Of a stretch of 64,000 nt of DNA, positions 12,240 to 21,140 are shown piece by piece (within the stretch, counting starts at the first letter, position 1; each line of letters begins with the position of its first letter). A program made the position numbers and the translations under genes. The notes beneath the pieces were generated by a model. It had not been told where the DNA came from. It saw nothing but the letters and a program-made list of their open reading frames with translations, and ran no database searches. This DNA is from Takakia lepidozioides (taxonomy: Eukaryota > Streptophyta > Takakiopsida > Takakiales > Takakiaceae), in NCBI GenBank assembly GCA_030704615.1, contig CM060732.1, positions 64,091,053 through 64,155,052 of the forward strand, written 5' to 3'.

Positions 12240-12384
12240 TAGTCTTTCTTAAAGTTGGGAGTGAATACCCTCTTTAGGAGGATTCGATTAAGATGTTTCT
12301 TTTTAAGAGATTTTTATTGTTAATATCTTTAAGTGTTGAATAGATAGTAGTGATGGTGCGTCATAACGACAGTATAAATATTTT

Positions 12385-12585
12385 ATGGACTTAAATCAAC
12401 CTCATTTCCGTGATTTTCCTTCGGAGTGTGAGTTTAAAATTATATGTCGTCGTAAGGCAGAAATTAGAGATATGATAGTACAAAGATTTGGAGAGGAACA
12501 ATATCAAGAAGTGTTACAAAATCCACAACCTGTCGTCTTTCCTATAATTAGAAATTGGAAGGTATACATATGTGTATATACATAG
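12385..12585 (+). CDS. Short ORF between LTR and gag
   Basis: A 66-codon frame (MDLNQPHFRDFPSECEFKII...) lies in the leader of gypsy element 1. I do not recognise it. It may be an N-terminal extension of the polyprotein separated by decay, or chance. Confidence 0.25.
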   Translation: MDLNQPHFRDFPSECEFKIICRRKAEIRDMIVQRFGEEQYQEVLQNPQPVVFPIIRNWKVYICVYT

Positions 12586-12875
12586 TTCATGGATCAAGGT
12601 AGATATTTTTCGCCTAATTTTTCACCGCCAAATGTATTTAGTATCAATGTGCTCGCCATCGACAAACATCATCTTGTAAGATTTTTAGTTGCATAATTTG
12701 GAGTAGAATTCATGAACCTTGTCATGAGTTCAAAGTCTCTTTTGTATTACCAATAGTCACGTATGGAATGGTTTGGGATTGCACTATTTACATATTGTAT
12801 TAAGATAAGAAAATAAAGATAGAATACATTAATCTTAAAAAGCAAGCACCACGAAGGAAGGAGTAGTGGAGCGAG

Positions 12876-14230
12876 ATGACAGACAATGAAGAAATGGTGG
12901 ACAACGCACACACTACTCATCAGGCCAATGATCAGACGGTGTGGATAATGGAGCGCTTACACGAATTGCAGAATGCTCTTGTCACGACCCAACAACAAAA
13001 CAACGTGTTGATAGATGAGCTTAAACAAGTGAGACAATCAACCACCCCGGGACTGGTTGTTGGTGGGTCGGATACATTACTGCAAAAGATGACCAAGACG
13101 TGCAAGGTTGAGCCGTATAAAGGAAGTCGCGCCATGGGAGTGCTAGAAGGATGGATTTCTCGAATGGAGGTACATCTGACATATTTCTTTACATCAAGCG
13201 ATTTGGACCACGAAATGTTCATACGATCTTTTCTACTCGACAATGCTTCAACATGGTTACAGACATGGGAGAGAAGACACATTGCAAAATGAGAACTTTT
13301 ATTATGGAGCACCTTAAAAGTGAGACTGCTCCAACAATTCAAGGCAGTATATGCTGTTACAACTACTCGAATGAGATTATGGAATTTCGAACAACACGGG
13401 AGTGTGCAAAATTATATTGAAGATTTTTTGAATCTTTAGATCCAAATCGAAGACATGAATCATGCAGAAGCATTAGACAACTTTAAAAGATGATTGAAAA
13501 AAAAAATTCAAGGAGAGATAATTTTACGCAACCCGGTTGATGTCCACGAAGCAATTTTATTGGCCCAAAAGATTGAGGGGATGCTACCAAGATATGACGA
13601 AGGTATACACGTTTCATTGAACCAGTACGGACCAACAACTATGGAGCTTGGAAATCTTCGAAGATGGGTAACTTCCAACACTCTCAAAGAAATAGGCCGG
13701 GAATCAGTGTTTTTATTTCTGGCGAAATTTTGCATTTTTTCGACCTCAAAAATCAAAATAGAATATTGTGTCTATTTTCTCATGGATGAAATCGCCAAAA
13801 TTCTCCAAAAAAAATATAAATCTTGGATGAATTCGTCTAATATAGATGATATATATGGATGAAATTACAGAGGAGGATGATTCTGTCCAAATTTCAGTGG
13901 ATGAGCAGAAAATATGGCTATTTCCTGCAAAACTCATTAACCACTCCTGTTCTTTTTCAAATTTGAAAAAGAAAACACTGTCGGCAATCAGATATGGGGA
14001 AGATAACACACAACGGCGAATGAAATTGAATGACAAGGATGTGACCTCCTCAACATTCTCATGAACAGAAGGACAAAGGGAAACTAGACAATGTTACAAC
14101 TGTGAAAAATACGGACATCTTGCGGCCAATTGCCGAAGTGGAAGGTACAATCAACAAACTTATCGAAGACCTCTTAACAGTTTAAGAAGAGAAGAAGATA
14201 ACGAACATCACAATGAGCAAGAAAACGACG
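12876..14230 (+). pseudogene. gag: gag of gypsy element 1, with CCHC knuckle
   Basis: Gag forms the retroelement's particle and packages its RNA. The frame from the ATG at 12876 encodes an N-terminal coiled segment and the retrotransposon gag core (TLQTWERRH-type helix). It is interrupted in the same frame by TGA at 13290, TAG at 13437 and TGA at 13491. Their positions suit Arg, Gln and Arg codons changed by C-to-T. Past about 13690 the frame is lost. A zinc knuckle follows at 14092-14133 with CX2CX4HX4C spacing (C-Y-N-C ... G-H ... C), which binds genomic RNA in live elements. Confidence 0.8.
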
Positions 14231-14279
14231 ACAACCAGTAAGTAGACCTCGCGGTCTTGCTAGTTCTACAAAGAAGAGG

Positions 14280-14892
14280 AAAGGCGAGGGGCCATACAAG
14301 GAGAAAAGACAAATCAATCATGTGTGCAAGAAAGAGACGCAGTTAATTATAGCAGACGGAACCTTGGAAGGTATTCATGTGAAAGTATTGATAGACCCTG
14401 GGGCAAACAAAAAACTTCTTATCTAGAAAGACTGCCTTGAAACTATGACTCCCCTTAGAAAAGGATGAAAGAGAAGAAGTAGAAATGTCAAATGGACATA
14501 CAGAGGCCATTGAGACACTACCTAAAAGCATAGAGTTGTCGATCGGTAAATATAAAGAAACCTTAGAATGACGAGTGGTCAGACTGGCTCGATATGACGT
14601 AATATTAGGCATGTCTTGGATGGAATCTCACAACCCCGATGTTGATTGACGTCGAAAGATAGTCAAAACCCAGAATTGAAAAATATGGGGAGATCGAGTG
14701 AGGACACCGTATCGAAACCTACCATCATTTGTGATAGGTACTACAGATATATGTAAGAAAGACGTATTATTTGTAGGTTTAATAAGATACGTGGAAAATC
14801 CAAAAAAAGACACGAGTGAGGTCCCTATAGAATTACAGAGTGTATTGAGTTCAAAGATGTTTTTCTAGATGACCTACCAGCACGGCTTCCCC
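14280..14892 (+). pseudogene. pol: Protease and truncated RT start of gypsy element 1
   Basis: A retropepsin-like sequence contains the catalytic triplet region VLIDPGAN (Asp codon at about 14394; family norm D-S/T-G) and the C-terminal YDVILGMSWM motif at about 14593-14625. Stops and at least one frameshift lie between them. The RT N-terminal motif FKDVFLDDLP follows at about 14850, and the sequence is then cut by the LTR of element 2 at 14893. Confidence 0.75.
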
Positions 14893-15534
14893 TGTCACGG
14901 ACATAGCCCAGAAGAACTTACCAGGAGTAAATACCAGAAGTTACCAAGTTACCATGTTACCCAAAGTTACCATGATTTATCATGATTTACCATGATCTAC
15001 CATTACTTACCAAGTTACCGGGAGTTTACCAAATTATCAAGAGTAACTTGGGAAACTACTCAGGAGGCTTCATTTGGAAGAAACTTCTCCATCAAGATAC
15101 CTCTTTTGTTTAAGAAAGCTTCTCCATCAAGAAACCTTTGTTTAATCTTGGAAACTTCTCCAGCAAGAAACCTCCATAGGGGAAGCTTCTTGGAGAAGCT
15201 TCTTAGTAGCCAGTATATATAGGAGGCGAAACTTGACACTCTTCAATCTCGCCAACACCAGTTCAAGCTACTCTTGTTTCCAGTTCCCACTACTCCAGTC
15301 CAGTTCCCAGTACCTTAGCCCAGTTTCCAGTATCTGGTACTTCAGTCCAGTTTCCAGCATTCCAGTATTCAAGTCGTATTCCAATATCTTGTACTCTTGT
15401 TCATTGTTATAAAGATGGTATTGATTCCTATTTACTCATCGTACATTCGGCCACGCCGACCTTGACTTATTGTCTAGCCTTGTACCTCTAGTCTTATCTC
15501 TTGTTTGTGTTCAGTCATGTTCTCGTCCTTGACA
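14893..15534 (+). repeat. 5' LTR of gypsy element 2
   Basis: The LTR starts TGTCACGG and ends CCTTGACA (TGTCA/TGACA terminal inverted repeat). A TATA box, TATATATAGG, lies at about 15214. Upstream is a series of GTTACCA/TTTACCA units (14925-15030), and downstream a series of CCAGT units (15290-15370). A candidate primer-binding site, TGGCGAGACTAAAG, lies at 15538-15551; the tRNA is not identified. Confidence 0.75.
15080..15202 (+). promoter_or_regulatory. Four heat-shock elements immediately upstream of the TATA box in LTR 2
   Basis: Perfect GAANNTTC dyads occur at 15080-15087 (GAAACTTC), 15151-15158 (GAAACTTC), 15182-15189 (GAAGCTTC) and 15195-15202 (GAAGCTTC). The last two are 13 bp apart and end 12 bp before the TATA box. 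This clustering next to the core promoter is stronger than in LTR 1. Heat inducibility is inferred. Confidence 0.65.
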
Positions 15535-15572
15535 GTTTGGCGAGACTAAAGTTTGTTCCTTAGTTAGTTAAG

Positions 15573-16368
15573 ATGGAAGGCACATTTGCGGAAATGGTCG
15601 CCACATTGCAGAGTCTTCAGCTCCAGATGCAAGAACTTCGTACATCTACCGCCCAATTGCAAGCTGATCAATCTCAAGATCTTGGCAACGCTCTCCACAA
15701 TTTGCAACAACAAATTTCAGAGTTAAAGGAGTCGAACAATGGATCTTCAACCATACGAGTTCTTACTGCAACAGCTCCTACTGCAATGGTTCATCTTCAA
15801 CAAATTACGAGAGAACCAAAGATCAACATGCCTGAGAGATTTGATGGGACGAGATCAAGATTTCGCGGTTTTGTTCAACAAGTACGACTGTTCCTACGAC
15901 TATATCCACAACGCTACCCCGATGAAGGTATTCAAGTGGGATTCGTGGGCATACTTCTATCAGGCACTGCCCTATCTTGGTTTGCACCGCTATTAGAAAA
16001 AAATTCGCATTTACTATATAATTTTGAAGCATTCATGTCCGAGTTCACTGCAACGTTTGGAGAGAATGATAGAGAGAGAGTTGCAGAAACAAAGATGCGA
16101 AATCTTTGACAAGGAGCACGTCATGCTTCCGTTTATGTTGGAGAATTTTGACAACTTGCGTACGACCTCAACTGGAATGAGAAGAGCCCCATTAGTTAGT
16201 TTCGACATGGACTAAAAGATGATGTAAAAGATTTGTTGCTGACAATGTCAAACGTAAGCACACTAAGTGAATTCATCAGCCAAGTCATTGCATGCGATAA
16301 TCGTTTGTTCAAAAGACGTCAAGAGAAGCGATCTGGATGGTCGACGACGCATCATGCCACTGCCATAC
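15573..16368 (+). pseudogene. gag: gag of gypsy element 2
   Basis: Gag packages the element's RNA. The ATG at 15573 opens an N-terminal coiled coil (about residues 10-55), then the retrotransposon gag domain with PERFDGTRSRFRGFVQQVRL and the core LSGTALSWFAPLLEKNS. The frame meets TGA at 16107, TGA at 16149 and TAG at 16197, yet stays in the same phase and remains recognisable to about 16350 (LSEFISQVIACDNRLFKRRQ). The three stops fall where this gag family normally has Arg, Arg and Gln, so each is explained by one C-to-T change. There is no zinc knuckle before truncation. Confidence 0.85.
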
Positions 16369-16374
16369 CAGAAG

Positions 16375-16580
16375 GGGGGTGGTCGCACATTTTTTCTTAT
16401 TTTTTAAATGGGTGCGACCACCAGCAGGTGGTGGTCGTAGCATTTTCATTTTTTTTAAATAGGTGCAATCACCAGTAAGGGATGGTCGTACATTTTTAAT
16501 TATTTTTTAAATGGGTGCGACCACCAGCCGGTGGTGGTCGCAGACTTTTTCTTTTTTGTTATTAGGTGCGACCGCTCCCT
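16375..16580. repeat. GCGACC hairpin array 1 (four units)
   Basis: About four copies of an imperfect palindrome, GCGACCACC...GGTGGTCGC, are separated by T-rich spacers with a repeat distance of about 50-60 bp. The left edge coincides with truncation of the gypsy gag, so the array marks an element end. The right edge lies about 65 bp upstream of a TATA box. Confidence 0.8.
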
Positions 16581-16642
16581 GGACACGTGGCGAGGCGTGA
16601 ATGGGCAGCAGAGGCGGTCGTACGCCAGGCCTCTCCAGGCAG

Positions 16643-16680
16643 TATATAAGGCCTACCCCTCATTCCCAACCCATTTTTTT
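16643..16680 (+). promoter_or_regulatory. Core promoter of kinase-like copy 1
   Basis: TATATAAGG at about 16643 is followed by a C/T-rich initiator region (CCTACCCCTCATTCCCAACC). The ATG of the kinase-like gene is 297 bp downstream. The same TATA-plus-pyrimidine layout recurs before three other genes in this window. Confidence 0.55.
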
Positions 16681-16939
16681 CCCTCTCTGTTAGTGCGGTT
16701 CTGGGGCTTCTTGGAGTTTGAACTTCAGTGGCTAGGACTGAGCGTGGGGAGGGGGGAAGAAAGTGGATTTGTGTGGGAGAGGAGTTTTGCCTTTTTTTCC
16801 TAGGACTGCGGGAGAGTTTGCTTTGGGTACTATACCAATAGAGGGTGAGGAAATTGGTCTACTAGTATATAAGGTTATCAACAGTCTGGGTTTAGTTTTC
16901 CGTTACGAAGCCGCGTCTATTCCGCAGAGTACTTTCATC

Positions 16940-18426
16940 ATGTCCGGAAACGTTGCTTCGAACGCAGTGTCAGGGGGTTCCTCAGGAAGTGGGCGTAAAG
17001 GTAGGAAGCGTAAACATGCACATGAACGGGATAGTCAGGTCAACAAAAAAGACTATCCAAGCGCAGAGGCCGCGAAGGAGGTGAAGCAAGTAGTGCTGGA
17101 TTATTTGAAGGACAATGACATAATGCGTTTGAATCTTTTGTATGTCCGACATGGGAATGAGGGGTTCCTTAGATTCCAGCACAATATGGAGATGAGAATG
17201 AGGGAGGTTTTGGCCGGGGATGAATGGGAAGAGGACAGGACGAAGTTCTGGTTTATGAAATGGATGGAGGACTGGGCCCATGATGCCACATGGAATCTGA
17301 GGCAAACCATGGACAAGTTTGTTACGAGAACACCTGTAGCTGAACGTCGCATGCCAACTTCGGAGGAGGAGTTGTTTGTGCTTGTGGATTGGTGGTCTGA
17401 CATAGCAAAGGCCCACGCCAAATGACGTACAAAACCACTCCTATGGAAGGCAGGGTCCTCGTCCGCGGATGCGGCATTGAACGTGAGATACATATCCACA
17501 AACGCACATGTACAACAACTCGACGCGCCCAAACAGGAGGGTATGATACAATTCGGAGGGTTAGAATTGTTGGGGATCAATTCATTCCTCCATCTTGGGA
17601 GCTAGCAGGGAAAACGCCCAGGGAAACAAATGCTGAACTTGCCAAAGTCCAACATAACAATGAGGCGTTGGCTATAAAGTTCCATCATTTCGGCATCATA
17701 AAGTATTTTACGTTGCATCCATGTCAAAATGAAGGTTATACACATTAGTAGAATGGGGGGACCATACGATCATGGTTGAGTATTGACAGGAAATGGGGAA
17801 ATGATCGGGATAACAGGGAGTTAATGGAATGACGGGGGACGGAGCAGGAAATGCAGGAGATCAACCGACTGGTTCGATTCCGAGAGAATCACACCCAATT
17901 GGCATGGGCGCTTTTGCACATCATGCTCAACGTCCATAATCACCACCTCTTGCACAACGACATGTCCCCTGACAACATCTTGTTGCATTTTCCACAAGGG
18001 TTTGAAGATGTGTACATCGGGGTATGCGATTGGGGGATGGCCTTCACGACGGATGACCCAAAAACCACGTTGTACATTTTTTAGAGCAGAGACAAGATAA
18101 TAAAGGCTCTCGCACATAGATGGTGGATTGCACCTGAAATTGCAATTGTTCATAATGTAGCCAACAACCAGTCAGGTGGCACACCTCGTAGGCCCCCTCT
18201 AACCGTGTCATCAGAGACATTTGCGATTCGGAAGATAGCCCAGGCAATAAATGGGGGTAACACGTTCGATGCAAGCTTGTTCAACGATATGTCTACTGGA
18301 ACCTGTTTTGCTTCCGCTCTGTAAAACTTGTATGTAGACACAGTAGAGTTGCGGTACAAACTAGAAAACGTTGTGAAGCGTTTCATGACAAGGCCATTCA
18401 ATTGGCCTGAGCCCAAAAATTGCTAG
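16940..18426 (+). pseudogene. Kinase-like protein gene, copy 1 (decayed)
   Basis: The start MSGNVASNA at 16940 is chosen because copy 2 begins MSGVVNSS. A basic N-terminus (GRKRKHAHERDSQVNK) could be a nuclear-localisation signal. Next come a helical region with NATWNLRQ-like sequence, a VAIKF-type beta3 Lys segment (AIKFHHFGIIKYF), the catalytic loop LLHNDMSPDNILL and VCDWGMA. HND replaces the usual HRD, and DWG replaces DFG. Breaks are a TGA at 17423 where copy 2 has Arg, a frameshift near 17540, two consecutive TAG codons at 17746 where copy 2 has Trp-Trp, and later TGA and TAG stops. The C-terminal FNWPEPK motif matches copy 2. An AATAAA lies at about 18472. Function is unknown; it belongs to a repeated family. 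Confidence 0.75.
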
Positions 18427-18541
18427 AGGATGGATATAAACTTGTAGACCTTTGACTGTACATCATGTTTGAATAAATGTTGTTTTCAATTGTGTTTGTC
18501 TCGTACCATAATGTTTTAATGGTTTGTTACTTGGCCATGGC

Positions 18542-18550
18542 ACCTGGGTC
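18542..18550 (+). repeat. Left target-site duplication, 9 bp
   Basis: ACCTGGGTC here is repeated in the same orientation at 33272-33280, just outside the right terminal inverted repeat. Nine bases is the duplication length typical of Mutator-like elements. Confidence 0.7.
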
Positions 18551-18606
18551 GGGGGCTGCTATTTCATGAGCCATGAGCCATGAGCGGCATGAGCCATGAG
18601 CAGAGT
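18551..18606 (+). repeat. Left terminal inverted repeat
   Basis: After GGGGGCTG come CTATTTCATGAGC and a run of CATGAGC units. The right end (33271 back to 33206), read on the minus strand, shows CTATTTCATGAGC and the same CATGAGC run, including a CCGCATGAGC variant. The two ends differ by a few inserted bases near the tip. Other CATGAGC copies lie subterminally at about 18624 and 33015-33050. Confidence 0.75.
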
Positions 18607-19013
18607 CGTAAGTATGGAAAAAAACATGAGCAGCACTATTTTCCGGAAATGAGTGTCCGCGGGAATAGGGTTTAGGGTGCCACGGTCATAGGGGGAGAAG
18701 GACCTCCCGATGAAGGAGGTACGGCAATGTTATTTAGAATTATATATTGAAAGGCAATGTTTCGCGAATGGTAGGGTGGTATTGCTCTGTACAATGGGGG
18801 CCCATTTCAGCCTACCAGCCATTTGCAAAATTCACCCACACTCCCAATCCCAAACGAAATGAGCAATGACGCATTCTCGGAACAATGGACACAGAATAGA
18901 ATAAAAAGAGGGCACAATGAGGTTTTTATTGATCCACATGAATTGCATTTGAAGCACGTCTACTGTGCTGATTGTGCCCTCAAATCTTGAGCCCTGTGCC
19001 TACTGAATACAAG

Positions 19014-20111
19014 TCACGTTGTCAATGGGACTTCGACTGCTCTCAGAACTAGCTCATGAGTCCTGGGGCTCCTCCATGTAAAGTCGATTGCAGCCGTTGT
19101 ACCGCCCCTAGTGATGTTCACCACAATGTCCTGCCCTTCAATCATACCACCATCGAATATGGAAATCTTCACGTTTTTGTCGTCCACACCAATGCGAATG
19201 TCCCCATACAATGGAGAAGAGGAGCGCACTCCTCGAGGAGAATAGGTCTCTCCGATTGAGTCCACCCACGTCCAGTGGCAGCAGTTCCACCGCAACAGCA
19301 TAGCAGTGCGCCTTCTTCTGCATGGGTGACCGTCGTAGCTGGGAAAATCGGAATCGAGGATGCGCAGGAGCCACGGACTCCTCAAACCAAGATCGTCACC
19401 CCGCTCGAAGGCGTAGTGGCCTACGATATACTCAAAAGCCACCAATGTTTCCACAATCGAACCAGTATCTTCTGTGTAATCTGTGTACCAGATAACAATG
19501 TCTCCCGATGTGGCCGAATACATTGCATAATCGATGCCTCCAAAGGGGCAGTCGTCCCGGTTCCGGAAGCACGGCATCCTTGCAATGGAGGACCTGAGGA
19601 CGACTTGGATGCCGATGACCTTGCGGACAGCTACGAAGCCCTTAGATTTTGGAAAAGATACGAAGCGGAAGAGCAGTCCGGCCTCCAAAATGGAGCATCT
19701 GGGTCACACGTACCCACCGACGGAGGTGGAACGTGTTCATCACGCCAGCGGTGGATGAAGCCATACATCTTTCTCATCAACAAGTTATAGTTTGAGATCT
19801 GCCACCGAAATCCATCCCCCCGGATGAAAATTCGGCGCCGCATTAACATCGAAGAGGGGATGGACTTCGTCGTGTCCAGTGGCTATCGGCCCACCTGGCA
19901 GTGACTGCCCATAGTTTGCATGGCAGGGTAGGAAACTGAAACGGCTACATTCATGCAGCAGCCAATCTTCATCGGTCCAGGATCCTGTACGGAGGAAATT
20001 TAAATGTGCCCTGGAGTGTGCCCTGGAATGTACCTCACTTCTGTATAACTGTGTTTCATTGTGTTGAATAACTCTCGGATTTGGCCCACTGTTTACAATT
20101 TGATGTCTCAT
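19014..20111 (-). CDS. Unrecognised gene 1 of the giant element
   Basis: The C-terminal part is one clear frame, 19640 to 19014, ending TGA, preceded by an acceptor-like TCTAAG. It is rich in Asp, Gly and aromatic residues (GIDYAMYSATSGDIVIWYTD; later VDDKNVKISIFDGGMIEGQD) and looks like a folded beta-rich domain. Upstream coding pieces lie at about 19849-19712 (LLMRKMYGFIHRWRDEHVPP) and 19984-19895 (SWTDEDWLLHECSRFSFLPC), but I could not find one consistent set of splice phases. A degenerate element palindrome at 19828-19845 probably lies in an intron between them. A minus-strand AATAAA-type signal lies at about 18925. I do not recognise the family. Confidence 0.5.
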
Positions 20112-20206
20112 TTCTACAATTTGTCTGTCTGGTTGAATAAAGCAGAGTAACCGGTATGTGAGTCATGTGTCAAGAATATACCAGAGTAACGCCATGTCGG
20201 ACATTG

Positions 20207-20960
20207 AAATGCGGCACCGCATTTCCATGTCGGCATCGAAATGCGGCGCCGCATTTCCAAGTCGGGATCGAAATGCGGCACCGCATTTCCATGTCGGACA
20301 TCGAAATGCGGCACCGCATTTCCATGTGGGACAAGAAAATGCGGTGCATCATTTCCGTCCAGGTACACGAAATACCAACACGGGTCTATAAATTGATCAG
20401 AAAACGAGGTTGGCATTGCAAATGCGGCGACGCATTTCCAGCTTGGCAATGGAAACTTCTTTTTGGACAAGGGAATGCGGTGCCGCATTTCCGTCCAACA
20501 CTTCGAAAAGTGCACCTATTTCCGACCAGCGCGATGGAATGCGTTACCGCATTTCCGAGAGAGGGTCTGCAAATTGACAAATTGCGATGTCCGTTCTAGA
20601 AATGCGGCGCCGCATTTCCATGTCCGTCATCGACTTTTTTTTTACAATGGAATGCGGTGCCAGTTTTTGTTGATGGGTCTGCAGTTCGAACAACCACCAT
20701 CCCCAATATGGAAATGCGGCACCGCATTTCCAATCCCGCCATGTCGGCCTCCTTGTTCGACCTCCTTGTTCGACCTCTGTAAGCGTGGTGGCATCCATGC
20801 AATGAGCGGGAGAGGCCAAAACTGGCGTGTGGACAAAGGAAATTTTGGAAATGCGGCACCGCATTCCCAATTCAGATTACTTTTTACTATGCCAACATTG
20901 AAATGGAAAAATTAGTCCCTCCCCTGTTTTGGAAATGCGGTGCCGCATTTCCAAAAGAGG
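20207..20960. repeat. Palindrome array I of the giant element
   Basis: About 14 copies of AAATGCGG-YR-CCGCATTT occur here. The first five begin at 20207, 20239, 20271, 20304 and 20337, a period of 32-33 bp with short spacers such as CATGTCGG. Later copies are more widely spaced (about 20420, 20474, 20536, 20599, 20651, 20712, 20848, 20934, 20986). The array lies between the 5' side of gene 1 and the 3' end of the methyltransferase gene. Frames reading through it (MRHRIS/NAAPHF repeats) are artefacts of the repeat. Confidence 0.9.
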
Positions 20961-21140
20961 TTCTTAGAGTTGCCAAAATTTTGGAAATGCCCTGTCCCAT
21001 TTCTGATTTTGGGAGCGTCCTGGTTTGGGCGATTGTGTGGCTGGAATGCACACTGGAGAGGGGTCACGAATGTCGGGCAGAATTTTCTTTATATACTCTG
21101 GAAGAGAATTTACATTTACAGAGACTTCATTAAAATTCTA

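Larger units (their letters stand above)
11832..14892 (+). mobile_element. Ty3/gypsy LTR retrotransposon 1, truncated by nested insertion
   Basis: The order is 5' LTR (11832-12225), primer-binding site, gag, CCHC zinc knuckle, aspartic protease, and the first residues of reverse transcriptase. The rest of pol and the 3' LTR are missing, because a second retrotransposon LTR begins at 14893 inside the RT start (EFKDVFLDD-type motif at about 14848-14880). Gag and protease carry several stops and frameshifts, so the copy is dead. Confidence 0.85.
14893..16368 (+). mobile_element. Ty3/gypsy LTR retrotransposon 2, 5' part only
   Basis: This is a nested element: 5' LTR 14893-15534, a candidate primer site, then gag to about 16368. 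There the sequence changes abruptly into GCGACC-hairpin repeats. No protease, RT or 3' LTR of this element is found in the window. Confidence 0.8.

Noticed and set aside
14343-14612. Minus-strand ORF in the protease region of gypsy element 1
   Set aside because: It is antisense to a recognisable retropepsin.
20114-20915. ORFs across array I on both strands
   Set aside because: They are the same repeat artefact.
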